DNA of 42,472 nucleotides from Tropicimonas sp. IMCC6043 (lineage in GTDB: Bacteria > Pseudomonadota > Alphaproteobacteria > Rhodobacterales > Rhodobacteraceae), in contig NZ_SELO01000032.1 in the NCBI RefSeq assembly GCF_004146235.1, forward strand, positions 1 through 42,472, written 5' to 3'. Made by a program: the position numbers and the translations under genes. Shown one piece after another: positions 25,530-33,969 of this stretch. Numbering within the stretch: position 1 is the stretch's first letter; every line of letters begins with the position of its first letter. The notes beneath the pieces are model-generated. The model saw nothing but the letters and a program-made list of their open reading frames with translations, had not been told where the DNA came from and searched no databases.

Positions 25530-25547
25530 GGGGAGTGTGTTCTCCCC
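25530..25547 (+). promoter_or_regulatory. Leader hairpin in the ccoN 5' untranslated region
   Basis: GGGGAG-TGTGTT-CTCCCC forms a 6-base-pair stem 23 bases before the ccoN ATG, upstream of the ribosome site AAGGGA. It may stabilise the mRNA; no regulator is implied. Confidence 0.4.
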
Positions 25548-25570
25548 ATAATCAGAACAAGGGACACACC

Positions 25571-27193
25571 ATGTTGAATTACGCCAGGATCGCGGCGTTG
25601 GGGTTGGTGGCGTTGGCGACGGCGATGGCGGCCAACTATGCGCGCGACACAGCCTATCTCTTCCACGCGATTATTATCTTGGTCGCAGCGGCGGCGGCCT
25701 TCATCTGGAGCGTGCGCCAGCTTGAAGAGCATCCCGACAAGGAGGCCGCCGACGCCGGCATGGCAAATGTTGGCTATATGGATGGCGTGGTGCGTTACGG
25801 TGTCATCGCCACCACGTTCTGGGGTGTCGTCGGCTTCCTCGTCGGCGTCTTCATCGCCTTCCAACTCGCCTTCCCGGTGCTCAACTTCGAATGGGCCCAG
25901 GGCTACATGAATTTCGGCCGCCTGCGGCCGCTGCACACCTCGGCAGTGATCTTCGCCTTCGGCGGCAACGCGCTTCTGGCAACGTCGTTCTACGTGGTGC
26001 AGCGGACCTCCGCGGCGCGGCTCTGGGGCGGCAACCTCGCCTGGGTCGTGTTCTGGGGCTACCAACTCTTCATCGTTCTGGCCGCGACCGGCTACATCCT
26101 GGGCGCCACCCAATCCAAGGAATATGCGGAGCCGGAGTGGTATGTTGATCTCTGGTTGACGATCATCTGGGTCTTCTACCTGATGGTATTCCTCGGCACG
26201 ATCCTGAAGCGCAAGGAAAAGCACATCTACGTGGCGAACTGGTTCTTCCTGAGCTTCATCGTCACCATCGCAATGCTGCACATCGTCAACAACCTCAGCC
26301 TGCCGGTGTCGATCTTCGGCGCCAAGTCGGTGCAGGTTTTCTCCGGCGTGCAGGATGCGATGACCCAGTGGTGGTACGGCCACAACGCGGTGGGCTTCTT
26401 CCTGACCGCAGGCTTCCTCGGCATGATGTATTACTTCGTGCCGAAGCAGGCCGAGCGGCCGGTCTTCTCCTACAAGCTGTCGATCATCCACTTCTGGGCG
26501 CTGATCTTCCTCTACATCTGGGCCGGTCCGCACCACTTGCATTACACCGCGCTGCCGGACTGGGCCTCGACCCTCGGTATGGTGTTCTCGATCATGCTGT
26601 GGATGCCCTCCTGGGGCGGCATGATCAACGGCCTGATGACGCTCTCCGGAGCCTGGGACAAGCTCCGGACCGACCCGATCATCCGCATGATGGTCGTCTC
26701 GATCGGCTTCTACGGCATGTCCACCTTCGAAGGCCCGATGATGTCGATCAAGGCGGTGAACTCGCTCAGCCACTACACCGACTGGACCATCGGCCACGTC
26801 CATTCGGGCGCCCTTGGCTGGAACGGCATGATCACCTTCGGGGCTCTCTACTTCCTGACGCCGCGGCTCTGGAAGCGGGAGCGGCTCTACTCGATGGCCG
26901 CTGTCAACTGGCACTTCTGGCTCGCAACGATCGGCATCGTTCTCTACGCCGCGTCGATGTGGGTCTCGGGGATCATGCAGGGCCTGATGTGGCGTGAAGT
27001 CGACGCCAACGGCTTCCTGGTGAACTCCTTTGCCGACACGGTTGCCGCGATGCACCCGATGTATGTCGTCCGGGCCCTCGGCGGTGTGCTCTACCTGACC
27101 GGCGGCATCATCATGGCCGCCAACCTCTGGCTCACCATCACCCGCGGCGAGCCGAAGGTTGCGCCTGCCATTGCCGCTGCGCCGGCTGAATAG
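25571..27193 (+). CDS. ccoN: cbb3-type cytochrome c oxidase subunit I
   Basis: A 540-residue membrane protein, the catalytic subunit with low-spin heme b and the heme b3-CuB site that reduces oxygen with high affinity. At least twelve membrane segments are visible. The heme-copper histidines include those in [37 protein letters not shown], and [15 protein letters not shown], and the conserved [16 protein letters not shown] is near the C-terminus. ATG 25571 follows AAGGGA. It is the first gene of ccoNOQP; FNR control is expected from the site at 25468. Confidence 0.96.
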   Translation: MLNYARIAALGLVALATAMAANYARDTAYLFHAIIILVAAAAAFIWSVRQLEEHPDKEAADAGMANVGYMDGVVRYGVIATTFWGVVGFLVGVFIAFQLAFPVLNFEWAQGYMNFGRLRPLHTSAVIFAFGGNALLATSFYVVQRTSAARLWGGNLAWVVFWGYQLFIVLAATGYILGATQSKEYAEPEWYVDLWLTIIWVFYLMVFLGTILKRKEKHIYVANWFFLSFIVTIAMLHIVNNLSLPVSIFGAKSVQVFSGVQDAMTQWWYGHNAVGFFLTAGFLGMMYYFVPKQAERPVFSYKLSIIHFWALIFLYIWAGPHHLHYTALPDWASTLGMVFSIMLWMPSWGGMINGLMTLSGAWDKLRTDPIIRMMVVSIGFYGMSTFEGPMMSIKAVNSLSHYTDWTIGHVHSGALGWNGMITFGALYFLTPRLWKRERLYSMAAVNWHFWLATIGIVLYAASMWVSGIMQGLMWREVDANGFLVNSFADTVAAMHPMYVVRALGGVLYLTGGIIMAANLWLTITRGEPKVAPAIAAAPAE

Positions 27194-27207
27194 GGAGGGA
27201 CGAGAAA

Positions 27208-27933
27208 ATGGCCCTTATCGACAAGCACAAGATCGTCGAGACCAACGCGACCATCCTGTTCGCGCTCAGCTTTCTCGTCGTGACCATCGGCGGTATCGTC
27301 GAGATCGCGCCGCTCTTCTATCTCGAGAACACGATCGAGGATGTGGAGGGCGTGCGCCCCTACTCCCCGCTCGAACTCGAGGGGCGGAACATCTATATCC
27401 GCGAAGGCTGCTATGTCTGCCACAGCCAGATGATCCGTCCGATGCGGGACGAGGTGGAGCGCTACGGTCACTACTCTCTCGCGGCCGAGTCGAAATATGA
27501 CCACCCGTTCCAGTGGGGGTCGAAGCGGACCGGGCCCGACCTGGCCCGCGTCGGCGGACGCTTCTCGGATGCGTGGCACGTGGATCACCTGACCAATCCG
27601 CAATCGGTGGTGCCGGAATCGGTGATGCCGAAATACGGCTTCCTGCTCAACCGGATGGTGGACGGGAAATACATCGAGGACATCATGCGGACCAACCGGA
27701 CCGTCGGCGTGCCATATACTGACGAGATGCTCGATGCCGCCTTGGCGGACTTCGAAGCCCAGGCCGATCCGGACAGCGACTACGACGCGCTGCTCGAGCG
27801 GTATCCGGGCGCGCAGGTGCGCAACTTCGACAGCCGGCCGGGCATTTCCGAGATGGACGCGCTTCTCGCCTATCTCCAGATGCTTGGAACGCTTGTCGAT
27901 TTCTCGACATTCGAGCCCGTCGCCAGTCGCTGA
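27208..27933 (+). CDS. ccoO: cbb3-type cytochrome c oxidase subunit II (mono-heme cytochrome c)
   Basis: A 241-residue membrane-anchored cytochrome c. An N-terminal helix ([18 protein letters not shown]) is followed by the heme site CYVCH (68-72) in [17 protein letters not shown], highly typical of CcoO/FixO. A later methionine in [13 protein letters not shown] is the likely axial ligand. It passes electrons from CcoP to CcoN. It lies 14 bases after ccoN with GGGAGGGA as its ribosome site. Confidence 0.96.
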   Translation: MALIDKHKIVETNATILFALSFLVVTIGGIVEIAPLFYLENTIEDVEGVRPYSPLELEGRNIYIREGCYVCHSQMIRPMRDEVERYGHYSLAAESKYDHPFQWGSKRTGPDLARVGGRFSDAWHVDHLTNPQSVVPESVMPKYGFLLNRMVDGKYIEDIMRTNRTVGVPYTDEMLDAALADFEAQADPDSDYDALLERYPGAQVRNFDSRPGISEMDALLAYLQMLGTLVDFSTFEPVASR

Positions 27934-27946
27934 GGAGCAGGCAAGG

Positions 27947-28162
27947 ATGGACACCTATTCCTTCCTGCGCGAGTTCGCGGACAGCTGGGTTCTGCTGTTC
28001 CTCGTGCTCGTCTTCCTTGGAGTGATCGTCTGGGTCTTCCGCCCGGGCGCCTCCGAGGTGCAACGCGACAGTGCCAATATCATCTTCCGTCATGAGGACG
28101 CCCCCGACGATTCCGAGAGCGGGCATCTGGCGGAACTCGAACCCAAGGAGGCTCGGGAATGA
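27947..28162 (+). CDS. ccoQ: cbb3-type cytochrome c oxidase subunit CcoQ
   Basis: A 71-residue single-span protein ([20 protein letters not shown], 13-32) with an acidic C-terminal tail, as in CcoQ/FixQ, which stabilises the oxidase complex. Its position between ccoO and ccoP is diagnostic. The ATG at 27947 follows GGAGCAGGCAAGG. It overlaps ccoP by four bases (ATGA). Slightly longer than many CcoQ proteins (about 50-70). Confidence 0.93.
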   Translation: MDTYSFLREFADSWVLLFLVLVFLGVIVWVFRPGASEVQRDSANIIFRHEDAPDDSESGHLAELEPKEARE

Positions 28163-29055
28163 GCAAGCAACCGATCAAGAAAGAAAAGGTCGAGCCGCAG
28201 ACCACCGGCCACAGCTGGGACGGCATCGAGGAATACAACAACCCGCTGCCGCGCTGGTGGCTGTGGGTGTTCTATGCAACGGTCGTATGGGGCCTGATCT
28301 ACACGATCCTGTATCCCGCCTGGCCGATGGTCAGCGGCGCTACCTCCGGCATCCTCGGCCATTCGACCCGTGCTGATGTTGCGGCAGAGATTGCGCGTTT
28401 CGACGAGGCCAATTCCGGCATCCAGCAGCAGCTGGTCGACGCGGAACTCACAGAGATCTCGGCCGATCCGGAGCTCAACAGCTACGCCCAGAACGCGGGC
28501 GCGGCGGTGTTCCGCACCTGGTGCGCGCAGTGCCACGGCGCCGGTGCCCAGGGCGCCCAGGCGTCGGGCTACCCGAGCCTGCTCGACGACGACTGGCTCT
28601 GGGGCGGCACGATCGAGGAGATCCACGACACGATCGCCTACGGTATCCGCTACAACGACGACTCGCTGCGGTTCGGAGACATGCTGGCCTTCGGTCGGGA
28701 CGAGCTTCTGACCGACGAGGAGATCTACCAGGTCATCGCCCATGTTCAGAAGATCTCCGGACAGGAGTATGACGAGGGTCTCGAGGCGGCCGGCGCGGTG
28801 ATTTTCGAGGAGCAATGCGCTTCGTGCCACATGGAAGACGGCACGGGCGAGAAAACGCTCGGCGCGCCGAACCTGACCGACGCGATCTGGCTCTATGGTG
28901 GTGACGAGGCGACTCTCTACGAGACCATCTGGGGCGGCCGCGCCGGCGTCATGCCGGCGCGTGGCGGTGCTCCGGAGACCGTCGTCGACGAGGCCATGCT
29001 CCGCGCCGTGGCGACCTATGTCCACAGCCTCGGCGGCGGCGTCGCCTCCGAGTAA
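28159..29055 (+). CDS. ccoP: cbb3-type cytochrome c oxidase subunit III (di-heme cytochrome c)
   Basis: A 298-residue di-heme subunit. The N-terminal [20 protein letters not shown] leads into the membrane span. Two periplasmic cytochrome domains carry CAQCH (122-126) and CASCH (220-224). It accepts electrons from soluble or membrane-bound cytochrome c, possibly CycM. Last gene of the oxidase operon, followed by a terminator. Confidence 0.96.
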   Translation: MSKQPIKKEKVEPQTTGHSWDGIEEYNNPLPRWWLWVFYATVVWGLIYTILYPAWPMVSGATSGILGHSTRADVAAEIARFDEANSGIQQQLVDAELTEISADPELNSYAQNAGAAVFRTWCAQCHGAGAQGAQASGYPSLLDDDWLWGGTIEEIHDTIAYGIRYNDDSLRFGDMLAFGRDELLTDEEIYQVIAHVQKISGQEYDEGLEAAGAVIFEEQCASCHMEDGTGEKTLGAPNLTDAIWLYGGDEATLYETIWGGRAGVMPARGGAPETVVDEAMLRAVATYVHSLGGGVASE

Positions 29056-29088
29056 CGACCGGGCACATAGCCACGACGGACAGCTTGG

Positions 29089-29130
29089 CGCCCTGCTTCC
29101 GGACCTTCCGGGGCGGGGCGTCTTCGTTTT
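29089..29130 (+). terminator. Terminator of ccoNOQP
   Basis: An 11-base-pair stem including three G-U pairs (29089-29099 with 29110-29120) around a ten-base loop is followed by TCTTCGTTTT. It begins 34 bases after the ccoP stop and separates the oxidase genes from the downstream unit. Confidence 0.75.
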
Positions 29131-29314
29131 GTCCCCGCGATCACTCGCAGCCGGGCGGGCTGGGTCGGGAACCGGACATCCACTCCATGGAATGAAGCGC
29201 GTCTCACGCGTTCGGCGGCCCTTATCACCACAGTAATTTGTCCGTCCGCGCCGCCAGCATTGACGACAAGTCATGGCTGCATTGCGGGAAATAATAGGTA
29301 TATGAGATTCGCAT

Positions 29315-29328
29315 TTGATCTGGATCAA
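29315..29328. promoter_or_regulatory. FNR box upstream of the short transcript in the ccoP-ccoG gap
   Basis: TTGAT-CTGG-ATCAA, a perfect dyad centred at 29321.5. TAAACA at 29351-29356 lies at the expected -10 distance, predicting a start near 29363. This is too far from ccoG (387 bases before its start) to be its main site, since a terminator and another FNR box lie between. Confidence 0.88.
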
Positions 29329-29380
29329 TGTGAAAACCCGGCCTGGGCCGTAAACAGGAGTCAACGACAAGGACGGCACA

Positions 29381-29476
29381 ATGACCGTTCAAGTCGGAAC
29401 ATACATAGCGTTTCCAGAGGGTGTCCTCCCCTGGAAGATACGCCCCGGCTCTCCGTCCTGTTCGCGCGTTTCCTAG
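29381..29476 (+). CDS. Possible 31-residue peptide in the FNR-driven transcript
   Basis: The frame MTVQVGTYIAFPEGVLPWKI-RPGSPSCSRVS starts at an ATG preceded by AAGGA at seven bases' distance and ends in a TAG inside the terminator stem. The start lies only about 18 bases after the predicted transcription start. It has no membrane span, signal peptide or known domain. Translation into the terminator stem would be unusual for a normal gene, so it may be a leader peptide or not coding. Confidence 0.35.
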   Translation: MTVQVGTYIAFPEGVLPWKIRPGSPSCSRVS

Positions 29477-29500
29477 GAGAGCTGGGGCGCCTTTGTTTTC
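29441..29500 (+). terminator. Terminator of the short transcript between ccoP and ccoG
   Basis: CGCCCCGGCTCTCC (29441-29454) pairs with GGAGAGCTGGGGCG (29476-29489), 14 pairs with one G-U, across a 21-base loop. It is followed by CCTTTGTTTTC. The match is far beyond chance and gives the region its own 3' end. Confidence 0.85.
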
Positions 29501-29621
29501 AGCCCCGTCCTGCTCCAATCCACCCGATCTCACATTCAATTGACTGCGCGCGACACGCGGGCGCAGGGCTTCGTGGCGCTGTTTTTGATATCGACACTGG
29601 AATGGCCGCCACGATGGCCTA

Positions 29622-29635
29622 TTGATACATGTCAA
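29622..29635. promoter_or_regulatory. FNR box upstream of ccoG
   Basis: TTGAT-ACAT-GTCAA, one base off the consensus. Its centre at 29628.5 and TAATAC at 29659-29664 fit a class II promoter starting near 29670, about 32 bases before the ccoG start. It gives ccoGHIS an FNR-controlled promoter of its own. Confidence 0.8.
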
Positions 29636-29701
29636 AGACGCCTTTCTGGCGCCGTCCCTAATACGGACGAACTGCGAACTTTCAGTCATCGGAGAGCCTT
29701 C

Positions 29702-31141
29702 GTGAGCGACACAGGCAGCCAGCCCGAGCAGCTATATGCGGCCCGCGAACCCGTCTTCCCCCGAAAGGTGTACGGACCCTTCCGGAATCTCAAATGGGGC
29801 ATCATGATCGTGACCCTGGGCATCTACTACCTGACGCCCTGGATCCGCTGGGACCGTGGCCCGAACCTGCCCGATCAGGCTGTCCTGGTCGATCTCGCGA
29901 ACCGCCGCTTCTTCTTCTTCTGGATCGAGATCTGGCCGCACGAGTTCTACTTTGTCGCCGGATTGCTGATCATGGCCGGGCTTGGCCTGTTCCTCTTCAC
30001 CTCGGCTCTTGGCCGCGTCTGGTGCGGCTATACCTGCCCGCAGACGGTCTGGACCGACCTCTTCATCCTCGTCGAGCGCTGGATCGAGGGTGACCGCAAC
30101 GCCCGTCTGCGGTTGCACCGGCAGGCGAAATGGGACGCGCGAAAGATCCGGCTGCGCGCCACGAAATTCACCGTCTGGACGCTGATCGCCATGGCGACCG
30201 GAGGCGCCTGGGTGTTCTACTTCACCGATGCGCCCACCCTCCTGGGCGATCTCTTCACCGGCAACGCCCATCCGGCCGCCTATACCTCGGTCGCCGTCCT
30301 GACCTTCACCACGCTGGTCTTCGGCGGCTTCATGCGCGAGCAGGTCTGCATCTACATGTGCCCCTGGCCGCGCATCCAGGCGGCGATGATGGACCCGGAC
30401 ACGATCACCATCGGCTACCGCGAGTGGCGGGGCGAGCCGCGCGGCAAGCACCGCAAGTCCGCGGAGGCAGGCGAGCTTGGCGACTGCATCGACTGCATGG
30501 CCTGCGTCAACGTATGTCCGACGGGTGTGGACATCCGCGACGGCCAGCAGCTCGGATGCATCACCTGCGGCCTCTGCATCGACGCCTGCAACGACATCAT
30601 GGACAAGGTCGGCAAGCCGCGCGGCCTGATCGGCTACATGGCGCTCTCGGACGAAGTGCGTGAACGCGCCGGCGAAAAGCCGAAATCCGTCTGGAAACAC
30701 GTATTCCGCGTCCGCACGATCCTCTACACGACGCTCTGGTCTGCCGTCGGCATCGGCCTCGTGGTGATGCTGTTCGTGCGGCCGGACATCTCTGCCACCG
30801 TCCACCCCGTGCGGCAACCGCTCTACGTCACGATGTCGGACGGCACGATCCGCAACACCTACGATTTCGGGCTTCGCAACAAACATGGCGAGGATCGGCG
30901 TTTCCGGGTGACGCTCAGGTCGGAGCACCCGGATCTGCGCCTCGCCATCGAAGGCACGCCCTACGAGAGCTTCATGGTGCCCGCCAACACCACCGGCAAG
31001 GAACGCGTCTACGTGCTGGCACCGAAGAGCTCGGTGCCGGCCTCGGCTGACCGTACTCCGATCCGCTTCTGGGTGGAGGACTTGTCGAGCGGCGAACGTG
31101 TTTATAAGGATGCGACGTTCGTCGGAACCGGAGCGCGCTGA
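29702..31141 (+). CDS. ccoG: Cytochrome oxidase accessory protein CcoG (FixG/RdxA)
   Basis: A 479-residue membrane iron-sulfur protein acting in cbb3 assembly; its relatives reduce Cu(II) to Cu(I) for insertion into CcoN. It has several membrane spans, a membrane-embedded CGYTCPQ motif (108-114) and CIYMCPWPR (216-224). Two ferredoxin-type motifs, CIDCMACVNVCP (262-273) and CITCGLCIDAC (286-296), hold two [4Fe-4S] clusters. The C-terminal Ig-like domain is periplasmic. The GTG start at 29702 (MSDTGSQPEQ) follows GGAGA by six to seven bases; the in-frame extension to 29540 runs through the FNR box and is not coding. Confidence 0.93.
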   Translation: MSDTGSQPEQLYAAREPVFPRKVYGPFRNLKWGIMIVTLGIYYLTPWIRWDRGPNLPDQAVLVDLANRRFFFFWIEIWPHEFYFVAGLLIMAGLGLFLFTSALGRVWCGYTCPQTVWTDLFILVERWIEGDRNARLRLHRQAKWDARKIRLRATKFTVWTLIAMATGGAWVFYFTDAPTLLGDLFTGNAHPAAYTSVAVLTFTTLVFGGFMREQVCIYMCPWPRIQAAMMDPDTITIGYREWRGEPRGKHRKSAEAGELGDCIDCMACVNVCPTGVDIRDGQQLGCITCGLCIDACNDIMDKVGKPRGLIGYMALSDEVRERAGEKPKSVWKHVFRVRTILYTTLWSAVGIGLVVMLFVRPDISATVHPVRQPLYVTMSDGTIRNTYDFGLRNKHGEDRRFRVTLRSEHPDLRLAIEGTPYESFMVPANTTGKERVYVLAPKSSVPASADRTPIRFWVEDLSSGERVYKDATFVGTGAR

Positions 31142-31142
31142 T

Positions 31143-31589
31143 ATGGCCCTGACAGGTCGCAAGGTCCTCTTTTTCACCGTCGGTGCCTTCGGCGTGGTGA
31201 TCGCGGTGAACGTCACCATGGCGTATCTCGCCGTCGGCACCTTCCCCGGACTCGAGGTGAAGAATTCCTACGTCGCCAGCCAAAGCTTCGACGCCGATCG
31301 TGCCGCCCAGGAGGCGCTTGGTTGGACCGCCGAGGCGGGCGTCGCCGACGGCGTCCTGACCATCGCCTTTACCGGACGCACCGGCTACCCGGTGGAGGTC
31401 GCGTCCATCGATGCAACGGTAGGTCGCCCGACCCAGGTCAAGGACGATGTGACGCCGGACTTCGCCTATCGCAACGGCACTTTCACCGCGCCGGTAGACC
31501 TGGAGCCAGGAAGGTGGGATATTCGCATGGTTGCGACGGCGCCCGACGGGACGCCGTTCAAGCAGCGGATTGAAATCATCATCGACTGA
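31143..31589 (+). CDS. ccoH: cbb3 oxidase assembly protein FixH/CcoH
   Basis: A 148-residue protein with one N-terminal span (KVLFFTVGAFGVVIAVNVTM) and a periplasmic domain containing FPGLEVKNSYVASQSFDAD, the typical FixH block. CcoH interacts with CcoN and is required for oxidase assembly. It starts one base after the ccoG stop and is followed three bases later by ccoI. Confidence 0.92.
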   Translation: MALTGRKVLFFTVGAFGVVIAVNVTMAYLAVGTFPGLEVKNSYVASQSFDADRAAQEALGWTAEAGVADGVLTIAFTGRTGYPVEVASIDATVGRPTQVKDDVTPDFAYRNGTFTAPVDLEPGRWDIRMVATAPDGTPFKQRIEIIID

Positions 31590-31592
31590 CGG

Positions 31593-33797
31593 ATGTCTGA
31601 CAGCACCTTCCCCGAGGCCCCCACGGCCTCCGCCTGCCCAGCCTGCGACGCCGCGCCGATGACCCGACGACTGGCGGCGAGCGGAGCGCGGGAGGCGGCG
31701 GCCCCCTGTGCGCTGATGCTGTCGTTGCCGGGCGTTCACTGCGCGCTCTGCATCACCACCGTGGAAAAGGCCCTCGCGGCGCAGCCAGGCGTGCGATCGG
31801 CGCGGGTGAACCTGACGCTGCGGCGCGCGACGGTGGAGGCCGATCCGGGCGTCCGCGCCGCAACGCTCGTCGCCGCCGTCAACGCCGTGGGGTACGAGGC
31901 GCACGAGATGGACGCCTCGGCGCTCTCGACGACTGCCACGGACCGGCAGGGCCGCGAGTTGCTGATGCGCCTCGCCGTGGCCGGCTTCGCGGCGATGAAT
32001 GTGATGCTCCTGTCTGTCGCCGTCTGGTCCGGCGCGGCGGACGCGACGCGCGACCTGTTCCACTGGATCTCCGGCGCCATCGCCATTCCTGCCGTCGCCT
32101 TCGCCGGTCAGCCCTTCTATCGCAGCGCCTGGAGCGCCCTGCGCCACGGACGGCTGAACATGGACGTGCCGATCACGCTCGCGATCCTGCTGGCGCTTGG
32201 CACCTCGCTCTACGAGACCGCCCATTCCGGCGAGCACGCCTATTTCGACGCCGCGATCTCGCTGACCTTCTTCCTGCTGGCGGGGCGCTATCTCGACCAT
32301 CGCACCCGCGCCATCGCCCGGTCAGCGGCCGAGGAACTGGCGGCGCTGGAGGTCGCGCGGGCCGAGCGGATCGGGGAGAGCGGGGACGAGACGGTGGACG
32401 TCGCCAAGCTGCGCCCCGGGGACATCATCCGGGTTCGCCCCGGCGGGCGGATGCCGGTGGACGGTGTGATCCGGGAAGGCACGAGCGAGCTCGACCGATC
32501 GCTGTTGACCGGCGAGACCCTGCCGGTCTTTGCCGAGGCCGGGCGGGTGGTCAGCGCAGGCGAAGTCAACCTGACAGGGCCGCTCGTGGTCGAAGTGACC
32601 GCGGCGGGCCGGGACAGTTCGCTCCACCGAATGGCGGATCTCGTCGCCATGGCCGAGTCGACGCGCAACCGCTACACGTCGCTTGCCGATCGTGCTGCCG
32701 GGCTCTATGCGCCCGGCGTCCATCTCCTCTCCCTCGTCGCGGGCGTCGGCTGGTATCTCGCGACGGGCGACGCGCGGCTCGCAGTCAACATCGCCGCCGC
32801 GGTGCTCATCATCACCTGTCCCTGCGCGCTCGGCCTCGCCGTTCCAGCGGTGACGACCGCTGCCTCCGGCCGTCTCTTCAAGCGCGGCATGCTCATCAAG
32901 AGCGGCACCGCGCTGGAGCGGCTGGCGGAGATCGACATGGTGATTTTCGACAAGACCGGCACGCTGACCCTGGGAACCCCGGAACTCGATGCACCGGACT
33001 CCCATGCGCGCGCGGATCTCGCGCTTGCAGCGGGGCTCGCCGCTGCCTCATCGCACCCTCTGTCGCGGGCGCTCGCAGAAGCTGCGGAGCGCGCAGGCAT
33101 TGCCCCCGAAGCGGTGACGGAGATTGCGGAAGTGCCGGGCTACGGGACCGAAGGGCAGTGGAACGGCCGGCGTGTCCGCCTCGGGCGTGCGGCCTGGGTC
33201 GGTGCGGAGCCGGGGGACCGGACCGCGGCCTGGCTCGGAGTCGAGGGGCGGTTGCCCGTCTGCTTCACCTTTGCCGACAGGCTGCGGCCGGGCGCGGAGG
33301 AGGCGGTGCGCGGCTTGCGCGCGATCGGGCTCGAGGTAGCACTGATCTCGGGCGACGCGGCGCCGGCCGTCGGAGCCTTCGCCGCGCGGCTCGGTATCGA
33401 GGACGTCACTGCCGAGGCGCTGCCCGAAGAGAAGGCGCGGCGCGTGGCCGATCTCGCCGCCGCTGGACGCCGCGTCCTTATGGTCGGCGACGGGCTCAAC
33501 GACACCGCCGCACTCGCCGCCGCCCATGCCTCGCTTTCGCCGGCCTCTGCGCTCGACGCTGCCCGCGTGGCCTCCGACATCGTGCTGCTCGGCGAGGACA
33601 TCGCACCCGTCGCCTCCGCCGTGACAACCGCGCGCTCGGCGGTCCACCGGATCCGGGAGAATTTCACGATCGCAACGGTCTACAATCTCGTTGCCGTCCC
33701 CATTGCCATCGCCGGATTTGCCACGCCGCTCGCCGCGGCGCTGGCCATGTCGGCCTCCTCGATCACCGTCTCGCTCAACTCGCTGAGGCTGAAGTAG
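31593..33797 (+). CDS. ccoI: Copper-translocating P-type ATPase CcoI (FixI)
   Basis: A 734-residue P1B-type ATPase that exports copper for CuB of cbb3 oxidase. Domains in order: an N-terminal Cys pair (CPAC, 15-18); an HMA domain with GVHCALC (CxxC at 50-53); membrane spans; actuator loop (LLTGETLPV); the ion-channel motif CPC (409-411) in IITCPCALGLAVP; phosphorylation DKTGTLT (D453); and the hinge MVGDGLNDTAALAAA. This arrangement and the neighbours ccoH and ccoS assign it to the FixI branch rather than CopA detoxification. Confidence 0.94.
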   Translation: MSDSTFPEAPTASACPACDAAPMTRRLAASGAREAAAPCALMLSLPGVHCALCITTVEKALAAQPGVRSARVNLTLRRATVEADPGVRAATLVAAVNAVGYEAHEMDASALSTTATDRQGRELLMRLAVAGFAAMNVMLLSVAVWSGAADATRDLFHWISGAIAIPAVAFAGQPFYRSAWSALRHGRLNMDVPITLAILLALGTSLYETAHSGEHAYFDAAISLTFFLLAGRYLDHRTRAIARSAAEELAALEVARAERIGESGDETVDVAKLRPGDIIRVRPGGRMPVDGVIREGTSELDRSLLTGETLPVFAEAGRVVSAGEVNLTGPLVVEVTAAGRDSSLHRMADLVAMAESTRNRYTSLADRAAGLYAPGVHLLSLVAGVGWYLATGDARLAVNIAAAVLIITCPCALGLAVPAVTTAASGRLFKRGMLIKSGTALERLAEIDMVIFDKTGTLTLGTPELDAPDSHARADLALAAGLAAASSHPLSRALAEAAERAGIAPEAVTEIAEVPGYGTEGQWNGRRVRLGRAAWVGAEPGDRTAAWLGVEGRLPVCFTFADRLRPGAEEAVRGLRAIGLEVALISGDAAPAVGAFAARLGIEDVTAEALPEEKARRVADLAAAGRRVLMVGDGLNDTAALAAAHASLSPASALDAARVASDIVLLGEDIAPVASAVTTARSAVHRIRENFTIATVYNLVAVPIAIAGFATPLAAALAMSASSITVSLNSLRLK

Positions 33798-33799
33798 CG

Positions 33800-33958
33800 A
33801 TGGATGCGCTGGTTTACCTGATCCCGATCTCGCTCTTTCTCGGCGGTATCGGACTTGTAGCGTTCTTCTGGACGGTCCGCAGCAACCAATATGACGACCC
33901 GGAAGGCGACCGCCACCGGATCCTGTCGTCGGAATACGACGACCACCCCAAGGAATAG
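33800..33958 (+). CDS. ccoS: cbb3-type cytochrome oxidase assembly protein CcoS
   Basis: A 52-residue protein with one span (YLIPISLFLGGIGLVAFFW) and the conserved cytoplasmic block RSNQYDDPEGDRHRIL. CcoS is needed to insert heme and copper into CcoN. It starts two bases after ccoI and completes ccoGHIS. It converges with the carboxypeptidase gene, with only 11 bases between stops and no obvious terminator. Confidence 0.93.
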   Translation: MDALVYLIPISLFLGGIGLVAFFWTVRSNQYDDPEGDRHRILSSEYDDHPKE

Positions 33959-33969
33959 AACTCGCGCCC

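Larger units (their letters stand above)
29363..29500 (+). ncRNA. Candidate FNR-driven short transcript
   Basis: The region between the predicted FNR-dependent start (near 29363) and the terminator ending about 29500 is about 138 bases long. It contains a foldable segment (TCCAG 29413-29417 with CTGGA 29431-29435) and a strong terminator stem. It could be a small regulatory RNA or the message for the 31-residue frame listed separately. I do not recognise a known family; the FnrL-dependent sRNA PcrZ of Rhodobacter sphaeroides is a precedent for the regulation only, not shown to be a homologue. Confidence 0.5.

Noticed and set aside
25478-27055. 525-codon open frame on the minus strand
   Set aside because: Antisense shadow of ccoN.
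29259-29275. FNR-like sequence TTGACGACAAGTCAT
   Set aside because: The right half site does not fit ATCAA with a four-base spacer, so it is not counted as an FNR box.
29540-29701. Longer ccoG start at 29540
   Set aside because: The extension covers an FNR box and -10 element and has no family similarity; GTG at 29702 has a good ribosome site.
31593-33797. CopA-type copper detoxification ATPase
   Set aside because: Its position between ccoH and ccoS and its FixI-like N-terminus favour the oxidase-assembly branch.
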